DNA of 35,753 nt. It comes from an uncultured Clostridia bacterium (GTDB lineage Bacteria; Bacillota; Clostridia; Christensenellales; Borkfalkiaceae). How positions within the stretch are numbered: the first letter of the stretch is position 1; the number at the start of each line of letters is the position of its first letter. The stretch lies in the NCBI GenBank assembly GCA_947589565.1, contig CANQBW010000015.1:1-35753 (forward strand), written 5' to 3'. Below the pieces are notes generated by a model. It did not search any database. It was not told the DNA's origin and saw only the letters and a program-made list of their open reading frames with translations. Below, piece by piece: positions 7,333-14,649 of this stretch. The position numbers and the translations under genes were made by a program.

Positions 7333-8660
7333 GGATCCACCTCCCGCAGCGTTTTTTCGACGAGTTCGACTGCACGGGCGCAGCTCTCCTTGGTCTCCCC
7401 CTCCGCAAGAATGCGAATGACAGGCTCCGTGCCCGAGGGGCGCAATAAAATTCTGCCCTTGCCCAGAAGTTTTTTCGCTTCGGAGACGGCGGAGACCACC
7501 TTGGGATCTTCTACAACTTTTTTGTCTCTCACTTCCAAATTTTTTAAAATTTGAGGGAATCTGCACAATCCCTCCGTGAGGCAGGAGAGCGGGCACTTGC
7601 TCTCGATGACAGTCTCCATGACTTTGAGCGCGGTCAAAATCCCGTCGCCCGTCGAGGCGTGTTTGCGGAAGATGATGTGCCCCGAGGTCTCCCCGCCTAA
7701 CATATAGCCGCGGCGAAGCATTTCTTCGTACACGAATTTGTCGCCGACGGGAGTCACCGCGCAGGTAATTCCCTCGCGGCGCAGACTTTCGATGAGCCCC
7801 GAATTGCTCATCACCGTCACCGCCACGCCGTTCCGCTCGAGCTCCGAGCGCAGCTTCATCCGCTTTGCGGAAAGGTATAAAATTCCGTCGCCGTCGACAA
7901 GTTCTCCCCGCTCATCGACCGCGATACAGCGGTCGGCATCGCCGTCAAAGGCAAAGCCGATGTCGAGGTTCTTCTCCCTGACGAGCCTCTGCAAATTTTG
8001 TGGATGGGTGGAGCCGCAATTCAGGTTGACGTTGAGGCCGTCCGGCTCCGCGCCCGTCAAAAAGACCTCCGCGCCGAGCGCGTCGAAGACGGCTTTGGAG
8101 ATCGCCCAGGCGCTGCCGTTGGCGCAGTCAAGCCCCACCCGAAAGCCGCGGAAGGAGACTCGCGGAAGAGACAAAAGATACCCCAGGTATCGATTTCTGC
8201 CCGCAACATAGTCGACGGTGCGCCCGATCTCCTCCCCCGTTGCGAAGGGAATCGTAAACTTGCCGTCAAGATATTCTTCGACTTTCTTTAAAAGAGCGTC
8301 CTCCGCCTTTTCCCCCGCGCCGCCGAGAAGTTTCAAGCCGTTGTCCTCATAAGGATTGTGACTTGCGGAGATCATCACGCCGCCGTCGAAGCCCTCCGCG
8401 CGCACCACATAGGAGACGGAAGGCGTCGTCGTCACATGCAGCAGATAGGCGTCCGCGCCCGAGGCGGCGATCCCCGCAGCCAGGGCGTACTCGAGCATGT
8501 AGGAGGACCTTCTCGTGTCCTTGCCGATCGCAAACTTCGCGCGACCCTCCCGCGGTTGGATAAAACCGCCCAAAAATCTGCCGACTTGAAAGGCGTGCTC
8601 CGCCGTGAGCGTCTCGTTTGCCTTGCCCCGAAATCCGTCCGTTCCGAAATATTTCCCCAC
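7320..8660 (-). CDS. glmM: Phosphoglucosamine mutase
   Basis: Interconverts glucosamine-6-phosphate and glucosamine-1-phosphate, between GlmS and GlmU. The 446-residue protein starts with a GTG at 8660 (GKYFGTDGFRG), chosen because GGAGGGAGG lies nine bases upstream and the family begins at this motif; an upstream ATG at 8684 has no ribosome site. The catalytic phosphoserine motif ISASHNPYEDNG is at about residue 100, the metal loop DGDADRC near 235, the sugar-binding GGETSGHII near 320 and the phosphate-binding RPSGTEPVIRI near the C-terminus. Length and domain order are normal. The gene lies 54 bases after glmU and overlaps glmS. A CCTCC sequence upstream could pair with the ribosome site. 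Confidence 0.96.
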   Translation of the reverse strand: MGKYFGTDGFRGKANETLTAEHAFQVGRFLGGFIQPREGRAKFAIGKDTRRSSYMLEYALAAGIAASGADAYLLHVTTTPSVSYVVRAEGFDGGVMISASHNPYEDNGLKLLGGAGEKAEDALLKKVEEYLDGKFTIPFATGEEIGRTVDYVAGRNRYLGYLLSLPRVSFRGFRVGLDCANGSAWAISKAVFDALGAEVFLTGAEPDGLNVNLNCGSTHPQNLQRLVREKNLDIGFAFDGDADRCIAVDERGELVDGDGILYLSAKRMKLRSELERNGVAVTVMSNSGLIESLRREGITCAVTPVGDKFVYEEMLRRGYMLGGETSGHIIFRKHASTGDGILTALKVMETVIESKCPLSCLTEGLCRFPQILKNLEVRDKKVVEDPKVVSAVSEAKKLLGKGRILLRPSGTEPVIRILAEGETKESCARAVELVEKTLREVDPCAE

Positions 8661-8669
8661 TTTTGAAAA

Positions 8670-8697
8670 CCTCCCTCCGGACATCTTATGAAGGAGG
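8670..8697 (-). promoter_or_regulatory. Possible ribosome-site-masking hairpin before glmM
   Basis: In the glmU-glmM intergenic RNA, GCCTCC lies 14 bases before CCGGAGGGAGG. The CCTCC can pair with GGAGG, the glmM ribosome binding site. The stem is only about five pairs, so this is tentative. Confidence 0.35.
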
Positions 8698-8714
8698 CAT
8701 TCAAATCGGTGACA

Positions 8715-9698
8715 TCAGCGGTACTTCTTGGCTCCGCTCGGCTTGATAAACTCGCGGCTCCTGCCGACGCAGAAGTCATCTTCTTTAAGATCCTTTGTGA
8801 GCGTCGTGCCGGCGGCGAGAAAACAGCCGTCTCCGAGGGTGACGGGAGCGATCAAATTGCAATTGCTGCCGATAAAACAGCGGTCGCCGACCACCGTCTT
8901 GTGTTTGATCCTTCCGTCGTAGTTGACGAAGACGACGCCGCAACCGATGTTGACCTTTGAACCCACTTCCGCGTCGCCCACATAGGCGAGGTGCGCGATC
9001 TTGGTCTCGGCGCCGATCTTTGCGTTCTTGATCTCGACGAAGTCGCCGATGCGGCAACCGTCGCCCACCTCCGCGCCCGGGCGAAGATAGGCATTGGGGC
9101 CCACCGTGCACCGTCTTCCGACCCGCGCACGCAGCAGCGTGCTGCCCGTCACGATGCACTCCTCGCCGATCTCGCTCTCCGTGATCTCCGAACCCGCGCC
9201 GATGACCGTATTTTTTCCGATCGTGCTGTGCCCTGAAATCTTTGCACCCTTGCGCACGATGACCCCCTCGCCGAGCTTGGCGGAAAAGGAGACCTGCGCC
9301 CCCTCTTCGACGAGAGCACCCGCCGCAATGTGCCGCTTCGCACTCTCCCTCTCCGCTTCGGAGAGAACTTGCGCATAGTCCGAAAGCGAGAAGAGTCCCT
9401 GTCCCAAAGAAGCCGCCTTGCGCGTGATCGTCTCCGACAAAAACGTCCCCTCCCGCACGACGTAGCCGCCCGGAAAGCGGAAACTTCCCTCCCGCTCTTC
9501 CAAAAAGGCGAAGAGGGTCTCTTTCGTCAGGAAGGGATAGACGGGTTCGAGCACGACCCGCTCGCCCTCGCCTTCCCCCTCCGAAGCTCCCAAATTCTCC
9601 TTCATGAGCTCATAGGCGCAGGAGCCCAAAATGTCGAGACGGTGACTCTCCACGCCGCGAAAAGTAAAATAACTCTTTTCGGTGAGATAAATTTTCAT
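8715..9698 (-). CDS. glmU: GlmU-like acetyltransferase lacking the uridylyltransferase domain
   Basis: Expected to acetylate glucosamine-1-phosphate using acetyl-CoA. The C-terminal two thirds (from about residue 130) is a left-handed beta-helix of hexapeptide repeats ([20 protein letters not shown]) with GlmU-specific motifs: [11 protein letters not shown], the catalytic His in [14 protein letters not shown] (about residue 236), [15 protein letters not shown], and [17 protein letters not shown]. The first 110 residues do not contain LAAGxGTRM or other nucleotidyltransferase motifs, and the whole protein is 327 residues against about 455 for bifunctional GlmU. UDP-GlcNAc synthesis therefore needs a separate uridylyltransferase. 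The ATG has no clear ribosome site; a weak TACGAT lies six bases before it. Confidence 0.85.
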   Translation of the reverse strand: MKIYLTEKSYFTFRGVESHRLDILGSCAYELMKENLGASEGEGEGERVVLEPVYPFLTKETLFAFLEEREGSFRFPGGYVVREGTFLSETITRKAASLGQGLFSLSDYAQVLSEAERESAKRHIAAGALVEEGAQVSFSAKLGEGVIVRKGAKISGHSTIGKNTVIGAGSEITESEIGEECIVTGSTLLRARVGRRCTVGPNAYLRPGAEVGDGCRIGDFVEIKNAKIGAETKIAHLAYVGDAEVGSKVNIGCGVVFVNYDGRIKHKTVVGDRCFIGSNCNLIAPVTLGDGCFLAAGTTLTKDLKEDDFCVGRSREFIKPSGAKKYR

Positions 9699-9712
9699 TT
9701 TATCATCGTATG

Positions 9713-9743
9713 AAAAAAGGACGATTTCCGTGAGAAATCGCCC
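9713..9743 (-). terminator. Terminator between the DUF2207 gene and glmU
   Basis: GGGCGATTTC-tcacg-GAAATCGTCC, a 10-bp stem with one G-U pair, is followed on the minus strand by CTTTTTTC. It separates the lemA-DUF2207 unit from glmU. Confidence 0.8.
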
Positions 9744-9753
9744 AAAAATCGAA

Positions 9754-9778
9754 TATTATGTCTGACATAGTACTATGC
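9754..9778 (-). repeat. Palindromic repeat, copy A
   Basis: Core TATGTC-T-GACATA, continuing into TAGTACTATGC. It lies 13 bases after the stop codon of the DUF2207 gene. Related copies are at 16256-16280, 21673-21729 and, inside glmS, at 6482-6506. Confidence 0.75.
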
Positions 9779-9791
9779 TAAACGCCGAAAA

Positions 9792-11687
9792 TCAACAACT
9801 CCTGCCTCCGCCGCCGCCAAAACCGCCGCCGCTGAAGCCTCCGCCGAAGCCGCCGCCGTGCGATCCTCCTCCCGAAGAGGAGGGACGGGAGACAAACGTC
9901 TGCCCCATTCCGGAGCTCAAGTGATGGAACATGTGGGTGAAAACAATTGCATCGAAGAGATCGAAGGAAGCTCCATAGCAGTAGCTCGGAGGCGCGAGAG
10001 AGAGCCCCTTGAATTTGTCCGTCCACTCGTCTGTCACACCCAGCACCTGCGCATAGGGCAGCACATGATAGTAAAGGTCGGGATTTTCCGAGAGCATAAT
10101 CTGAATCTTGTCCTTCTCGGTGACTGTGATAAACTCCTTGAAGCCGAGAATGTGACCGAGTCTCGCGGAATATTCCTCGGTGCGCGTGAGGGAATTTCCC
10201 GCGACAACGCCCGAGAATGAGGAAAAGACGACGATCGCAACGAGAGAAGCGGAACTTAAAGCAGGGCTTAAAAATTGGGTGACGAAACAGGCGAGCAGAG
10301 AGAGCAAAACAGCGCCCAAACTCGTCATAATTCTCGCAAATTTGCTCCACTTGAATTTTCTCTGGGTCGCCTTGGCGTTGCCGACCGCGGAGATCGCAAA
10401 CGCCGCAAGCGCAGCGATCGCAGCCGCATAATAGCGAAAGCGGAAGGAGAGTACAAAGTTGTAGAAAAAGGCAAAGCCGCCGAGAAGCAGGACGGCGATC
10501 GCCCCCATCAGCACCATAAATTTCTTGCTCTTGTCCGAATAGGTATTGCCCGCCTTCAGGTCGGCAGCGGCGATCGCGGACTGCGCCGTCTTGTAGAACT
10601 TGTCTTCGAGGTCCTCCATGCGGACGGTCTCACGGCGCTCGAACAAGCCGTCGAAAATCATTCTGACGTGCGTCGGCTCCCCCGAAACGCTCTTTCCCGT
10701 GACGTGCAGGACGGGATCGTCTTCATCTTCCGAAAGATCGATCGTCAAATACCCCTTATCCGCAAGATAAAAGACGAGCGCGCCGAGGTCCTCGCTGTCG
10801 ACGACGTTGTCGATGAGTTTTCCCATGAGGAGAGGATCCATTTCCTCGGGAGCCGTCAGATTCACCGTCCTTGTCATGAGCGGCTGGCGGCAGAAGAGAA
10901 ATTTTACAAGAAGGCAGCAAAGAACAGCAGCCACCCCAAAGACGATCGAAAGGAGAAGGGAAAGATCGAATCGTCCGCCCAGAACGCCGCTTCCAAACTT
11001 CAGATCGAGGGTGACTGCCGTGTTTGCGTTCAGATGTTCGGCAGTGACAAAAATCGTGTTCCCCTCCCGCGTTGCAACCGCGCCGAAGGCATTTTGCTGC
11101 AAGCCGAAACTTCCCGAATAAATTTCGTACGTCTCGAGCCCCTCGGGAAAGGTCACAGAGGAAGAAAAGGTTCCGACGGTCGCCTGCCATCCGCTGCCCA
11201 AAAGGTCGATGGGAAGATACCCCACCTCCCTCGTCTTGGGGAAGAGAACGGTATAGGTGATCGTATACGTCCGCCTTTCTCCCGTCACCCGCCCTCTTCC
11301 GCGCAAATACAGAGAAAGATAGGCGGAACTGTCCGATTTTGTATAGGGGGAGAAATCGGGATCGTCGCACTCCGCCTTGATATGCAGATACTTTTCCCCG
11401 CTGTCGAGCGGAAAATCACGGATGATGCCGTGAAGATCGTACTTCGAAGAGGAAAATTCACACTCGATGACCTCGCGCACCTCGGCGGAACGGTCGGGAA
11501 GAAGATTCATCTCCACGCGGTAGTTTGCAATGCGGAAGTCGCCGTAGTCGGTATTTTCCGCCTGCGCGGCGTCCGCCCTTCTTTCAACGGGCGCGAGAAA
11601 CAGACAGAAAAGTACGAGAAAAACCGCCGCGATCGCGACGGAGATTTTCGATTTGCATTTCATTTCAGAATTTGACGGAGGGAGCAT
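9792..11687 (-). CDS. DUF2207 family membrane protein
   Basis: Predicted membrane protein of about 631 residues in the DUF2207 (YciQ-like) family, function unknown. A signal peptide or first helix (AIAAVFLVLFCLFLAPV) is followed by a large extracytoplasmic beta-rich domain (about 50-235). Next come a helix (LLSIVFGVAAVLCCLLVKFL), a cytoplasmic winged-helix-like region (GKLIDNVVDSEDLGALVFYL), and three more helices. The tail is glycine-serine rich (GGGFGGGFSGGGFGGGGG), typical of the family. GGAGG seven bases before 11687 sets the start; an ATG at 11663 directly after the lemA stop is an alternative. It overlaps the 3' end of lemA, and this pairing of LemA and DUF2207 recurs in many bacteria, suggesting a shared envelope role. 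Confidence 0.88.
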   Translation of the reverse strand: MLPPSNSEMKCKSKISVAIAAVFLVLFCLFLAPVERRADAAQAENTDYGDFRIANYRVEMNLLPDRSAEVREVIECEFSSSKYDLHGIIRDFPLDSGEKYLHIKAECDDPDFSPYTKSDSSAYLSLYLRGRGRVTGERRTYTITYTVLFPKTREVGYLPIDLLGSGWQATVGTFSSSVTFPEGLETYEIYSGSFGLQQNAFGAVATREGNTIFVTAEHLNANTAVTLDLKFGSGVLGGRFDLSLLLSIVFGVAAVLCCLLVKFLFCRQPLMTRTVNLTAPEEMDPLLMGKLIDNVVDSEDLGALVFYLADKGYLTIDLSEDEDDPVLHVTGKSVSGEPTHVRMIFDGLFERRETVRMEDLEDKFYKTAQSAIAAADLKAGNTYSDKSKKFMVLMGAIAVLLLGGFAFFYNFVLSFRFRYYAAAIAALAAFAISAVGNAKATQRKFKWSKFARIMTSLGAVLLSLLACFVTQFLSPALSSASLVAIVVFSSFSGVVAGNSLTRTEEYSARLGHILGFKEFITVTEKDKIQIMLSENPDLYYHVLPYAQVLGVTDEWTDKFKGLSLAPPSYCYGASFDLFDAIVFTHMFHHLSSGMGQTFVSRPSSSGGGSHGGGFGGGFSGGGFGGGGGRSC

Positions 11688-12258
11688 TCTTTTCCTCCGC
11701 ACTGTCGAGTTCGAAATAGACCTTTTTCTCGAGCCGCATCCTTCTCGCGACGAGGTTGGACGGGAACACGTCGATGCAGGTGTTGAGTTCCTTGACCGTG
11801 CCGTTATAGTAGCGGCGTGCCGAGGCGATCTCCGTCTCCACCGATCTCAATTGGTTCTGAAGGTCGAGAAAGTTGGTGTTCGCCTTGAGTTCGGGATACG
11901 CCTCACCGAGCGCGAAGAGGGATTTGAGGGTGCCCGAGAGGACGTTTTCCGCCTGCATTTTCTCTTCGCCCCGCGCATTCATCGCTTCGCCCCGCGCACG
12001 GATGACCGCCTCAAGGGTGCCGCTCTCGTGCTTTGCGTAGCCCTTGACCGTCTCCACGAGATTGGGAATGAGGTCATAGCGCTTTTTGAGCTGAACGTCG
12101 ATCGTCGACCAGCCCTCCTCCACCCGATTTTTCAGCCGCTGAAGTTTGTTATAGCAGCCGATGTACCAGATGACAATCGCAAGCAAGAGGACGACGATGA
12201 CCGCCGCCGCGATGATCCCGATCCACGCTCCCGTGGACAACAGAAACAAATGATGCAT
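11665..12258 (-). CDS. lemA: LemA family membrane protein
   Basis: A 197-residue LemA protein: one N-terminal transmembrane helix (GIIAAAVIVVLLLAIVIWYI, residues about 14-33), then a long helical bundle with the family signatures CYNKLQRLKNRVEEGWSTID and KKRYDLIPNLVETVKGYA, and the conserved SARRYYNGTVKELN near residue 145. GGAGAAGAAAT precedes the ATG. The function of LemA proteins is not settled; the usual partner is a DUF2207 or TPM-domain protein, here encoded directly downstream with overlapping ends. The promoter appears to lie about 310 bases upstream (12564-12591), with repeat DNA in the leader. Confidence 0.92.
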   Translation of the reverse strand: MHHLFLLSTGAWIGIIAAAVIVVLLLAIVIWYIGCYNKLQRLKNRVEEGWSTIDVQLKKRYDLIPNLVETVKGYAKHESGTLEAVIRARGEAMNARGEEKMQAENVLSGTLKSLFALGEAYPELKANTNFLDLQNQLRSVETEIASARRYYNGTVKELNTCIDVFPSNLVARRMRLEKKVYFELDSAEEKNAPSVKF

Positions 12259-12274
12259 ATTTCTTCTCCTAAAA

Positions 12275-12303
12275 AGTTTCGTCGAAAAGCTCGCTTCGCG
12301 GAC
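12275..12303. repeat. Short repeat shared with the 1432-1466 segment
   Basis: GTTTCGTCGAAAAGCTCGCT (12277-12296) matches the reverse complement of 1442-1466 and continues with a near-identical TCGCG / ACGCG. It lies just upstream of the lemA ribosome site. Confidence 0.65.
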
Positions 12304-12317
12304 TTTTTATTACCACT

Positions 12318-12540
12318 GTCATTCTGAGCAGGCACCCGCAGGGTGCCGTCGTCGAAGGCGCACCCGTTCTATTGTGCCACAACGTGCGCCTCACGAGCCG
12401 TAGGCGAGTAAGAATCTCGTCCTTTGGCAGGGGATCACAATAAGGCAGAGATCCTTCGACTGCGCTCAGGATGACATAATAAGGTACGTCTGTCGCTTGC
12501 TTGGGAGCAACATCCCCCCGGTCAATAGACCGCACATTCC
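12318..12540. repeat. Repeat cluster in the lemA leader
   Basis: GTCATTCTGAGCAGGCACCC opens the block and CTTCGACTGCGCTCAGGATG (12459-12478) closes an inverted pair of the same type. A CGTCTGTCGCTTGCTTGGGA segment and ACATCCCCCCGGTCAATAGA (12510-12529) match parts of the unit at 29772-29868. Internal hairpins include GGCACCC-gca-GGGTGCC (12331-12347). No gene is supported between 12259 and 12625. Confidence 0.75.
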
Positions 12541-12563
12541 GAATAAAAACCAAAGGCAAAACA

Positions 12564-12591
12564 ATTATATCACATTTTTTGCGCGATTCAA
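12564..12591 (-). promoter_or_regulatory. Probable promoter of lemA
   Basis: On the minus strand TTGAAT (12586-12591), a 16-base spacer and TATAAT (12564-12569) with an extended TGA before the -10. Transcription would run through the repeat cluster for roughly 300 bases before lemA. Confidence 0.7.
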
Positions 12592-12625
12592 GCGTTTCGG
12601 AGAAGATTTTTTTCGAAAATTCGCA

Positions 12626-13357
12626 TCATTCTTTTGAATAGAGTTCTTCGGCGATCCGCTCGCAGCAGCCTGTGGAGGCGCGGGTCGCGCCCGCCTGCAG
12701 GACGACGCGGAGCTGTTCCGCATTTTCGACGCCCGCGGCCTCGACGGTGAGTCTCCCCGCCGCCTCTTTCACAGCGCGGATGACAAGCTCGGTCTCCCCT
12801 CTCACGGAGACGGCGTCCGCTTTACCCGCCGCCGCGGCGCGGACGCCGACGGCGACTTCCTCTTCATTCAGAGAGCGATCGTCGAGAGAGACCGTCAGCG
12901 TCCCACGGCGGACACATTTTTTGAGTCTTCTGATCTCGCGCTTCAGATAGGAATATCCCCCCGAGGTCAGCTGCGAGAAACAGGGGACGAGCCGGATCTC
13001 CTGTGCACCCATGCGGATCGCCTTCTTCGCCTCCATGCGCTTGACGGAAGTGAGGCTCTCCCCCGTCCCGCCGACGAGACAGCAGATGGGTGCGCTTCCC
13101 CGTCCGAGCAGCCGCCTTGCTGCCGCGACGTTGACGGGAGAGACCTCCACGCCCGATACATTCAGCCGCGCCGCGGTTTCGCAGGCACGGCGAAGAGAAG
13201 TCTTGTCCGTCTCACGGCGCGATGCGTCGATCATGAGCTTTGTCAGCGTGAAGGTCAGCTCGGCTTGCCTCCGCGCCCTCTTAAATTCCCCATACTCCGC
13301 AGCCTCGGCCGCGGACAATTTCGTTGCTTCTTGTTCCATACAGGCAGTTTCTTCCAT
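12626..13357 (-). CDS. DeoC-fold protein lacking deoxyribose-phosphate aldolase catalytic residues
   Basis: A 243-residue protein that aligns by pattern with deoxyribose-phosphate aldolase (TIM barrel): VSGVEVSPVNVAAARRLL corresponds to the ASVCVNP strand, KRMEAKKAIRMGAQEI to the EAKEAIENGADEI helix, and LQAGATRASTG to the C-terminal phosphate-binding strand. The three catalytic positions are changed. The Asp of DMV is Arg in EIRLVPCF. The Schiff-base Lys of VKTSTGF is Ser in AVSVRGE. The second Lys of KASGG is Glu in VEAAGV. It is therefore unlikely to be an active aldolase and may be a regulatory or repurposed member. The ATG has only a weak ribosome site; a second ATG at 13339 is possible. 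Confidence 0.7.
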   Translation of the reverse strand: MEETACMEQEATKLSAAEAAEYGEFKRARRQAELTFTLTKLMIDASRRETDKTSLRRACETAARLNVSGVEVSPVNVAAARRLLGRGSAPICCLVGGTGESLTSVKRMEAKKAIRMGAQEIRLVPCFSQLTSGGYSYLKREIRRLKKCVRRGTLTVSLDDRSLNEEEVAVGVRAAAAGKADAVSVRGETELVIRAVKEAAGRLTVEAAGVENAEQLRVVLQAGATRASTGCCERIAEELYSKE

Positions 13358-13407
13358 ATCTGCAAAAAAATTCCAATTGATCTCATTTTGTGACAGAATT
13401 TATTTGC

Positions 13408-13413
13408 TATTCT
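13408..13413 (+). promoter_or_regulatory. Extended -10 element placing the transcript start on the 13420 ATG
   Basis: TGC-TATTCT is an extended -10 (TGN then the hexamer). Six bases separate it from the ATG at 13420, so the first transcribed base would be the A of ATG. No clear -35 is present. Confidence 0.5.
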
Positions 13414-13419
13414 TTGGAT

Positions 13420-13668
13420 ATGCATCTGCTTTCGGTACAATCCCAGGGATTTTTATGGTGCCTGTTGATCGCGATCATCTGCGCGGTGATCGTTCACGGC
13501 GTCAAGCTCGCGGTGATCGGGTATAAGTCGCTCGGAAAGGCCCCTCCCGAGCCGCCGCCTCAAAAACAGCCCGAAAAACAGCCCGAGCCCGTCTATTTCT
13601 TGGTGGAGCGCAAAAAAAAGAAGCCCAAGAGCGAGTACTCCGAGCCGAAACAGATCAATTTTCAATGA
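13420..13668 (+). CDS. Small single-helix membrane protein with Pro/Lys-rich tail
   Basis: An 82-residue protein not assigned to a family. A hydrophobic helix (FLWCLLIAIICAVIVHGVKL, about residues 11-30) is followed by a proline-glutamine-lysine rich stretch (PPEPPPQKQPEKQPEP) and a basic tail with KKKKPK. The ATG at 13420 has no ribosome binding site; an extended -10 six bases upstream suggests a leaderless message. An in-frame ATG at 13390 lies upstream of that element and has no ribosome site either. It is transcribed away from the DeoC-like gene and ends before a terminator-like hairpin. Confidence 0.6.
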   Translation: MHLLSVQSQGFLWCLLIAIICAVIVHGVKLAVIGYKSLGKAPPEPPPQKQPEKQPEPVYFLVERKKKKPKSEYSEPKQINFQ

Positions 13669-13687
13669 TCTCCGGTTTCCTTTTTTG

Positions 13688-13722
13688 AACGGAGGGACGA
13701 CTTAAGTACCTCCGTTTCTCTT
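13688..13722 (+). terminator. Terminator-like hairpin after the 13420-13668 gene
   Basis: AACGGAGG and CCTCCGTT flank a 13-base loop and are followed by TCTCTTTC. The hairpin overlaps the stop codon of the convergent sugar kinase gene; the T-run is weak. Confidence 0.45.
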
Positions 13723-14649
13723 TCGTCTTGCAAATTCCGCCGCGCCGTAGATCCCCGCGTCGTTCTGAAGGCTTGCCGCCAAAATTTCCATGGGCGCAAA
13801 ATTTCTTAGGTACAGCCTCTCTTCCACATATTCGCGAAGGGGGGAGAGCAACTTTTCTCCCTGTGCGGAAATTCCCCCTCCGATGAGGACCGCCTGCGGG
13901 CGCAGAAGATTGGCAAGATTCAAGATCCCCTCTCCGAGGGAAGCGATGTATCGGCGGAAGATATTCTGTGCCGCTCCGTCGCCGCGGTCAAGCGCGAGAA
14001 AGAGGGTCTTTCCGTCTACACAGCCCCGCTCTTGCGCGATTTGTCTTAAAATTTCTCCCGATTCTCCCCGCTGCGCCCTTTTTAAATCGGAGATCAGCGC
14101 ACGGACGGAGACATAGCACTCAAGGCAGCCCCTTCTGCCGCAGTTGCAGCGTCTGCCCCCCTCTCGGATGACCATGTGGCCGATCTCGCCGCCCGCGCCC
14201 TTGTTTCCCTCGAAGAGTTTGCCGTCGAGAATGATCCCGCCGCCGACGCCCGTGCCGAGGGTGATGAGCACAGAGCTCTCGAAATTTTTTCCCGCGCCGA
14301 ACGTCGCCTCGCCGAGCGCCGCCGCGTTCGCGTCGTTGAGCAGAAAGACTTGTTTCCCCGTCTGTTCCTCAAGAAGTTGCTTAAGCGGAGCGTTTTTCCA
14401 GCCGAAATTCGTCCATTCGACGATCGTACCGGTCTCTCCGTCGATGACGCCGGGGGAGCCGATGCCGATCGCCTCCGCCTCTTCGAATTTTTTTCCCCCG
14501 CATGTGCGGGCGAGCGCCGCAAGACGGCGGACGGTCTCGGAAAAGCTCTCTTTTGCGGAGGTCTTCACCGTGCTCCTTCCGAAAAGTTTTCCCCCTTCGA
14601 GACATGCGCCCTTTGCGGACATTCCTCCCAGATCGATCCCGATGATCAT
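13702..14649 (-). CDS. ROK family sugar kinase, probable glucokinase
   Basis: Phosphorylates a hexose, most likely glucose, using ATP. The 315-residue protein has the ROK order: N-terminal phosphate-binding IGIDLGGMSAKGA, the sugar-binding NDANAAALGEATFGAGK with LITLGTGVGGGII, the GAGGEIGHMVI motif, and the zinc-binding CNCGRRGCLECY. No N-terminal winged helix is present, so it is a kinase rather than a ROK repressor. Its ATG overlaps the rho stop codon in an ATGA junction, so it is translationally coupled to rho, an uncommon partner. The substrate could also be another hexose or N-acyl sugar. Confidence 0.88.
   Translation of the reverse strand: MIIGIDLGGMSAKGACLEGGKLFGRSTVKTSAKESFSETVRRLAALARTCGGKKFEEAEAIGIGSPGVIDGETGTIVEWTNFGWKNAPLKQLLEEQTGKQVFLLNDANAAALGEATFGAGKNFESSVLITLGTGVGGGIILDGKLFEGNKGAGGEIGHMVIREGGRRCNCGRRGCLECYVSVRALISDLKRAQRGESGEILRQIAQERGCVDGKTLFLALDRGDGAAQNIFRRYIASLGEGILNLANLLRPQAVLIGGGISAQGEKLLSPLREYVEERLYLRNFAPMEILAASLQNDAGIYGAAEFARRKRNGGT

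Noticed and set aside
7333..7400. glmS ribozyme upstream of glmS
   Set aside because: The upstream region is glmM coding sequence and no ribozyme core motifs are seen.
7333..7596. 88-residue N-terminal extension of glmS
   Set aside because: It lies inside glmM and would bury the catalytic N-terminal Cys.
10275..11675. 466-codon plus-strand frame opposite the DUF2207 gene
   Set aside because: Low-complexity, highly charged translation with no ribosome site; the minus-strand gene has clear family features.
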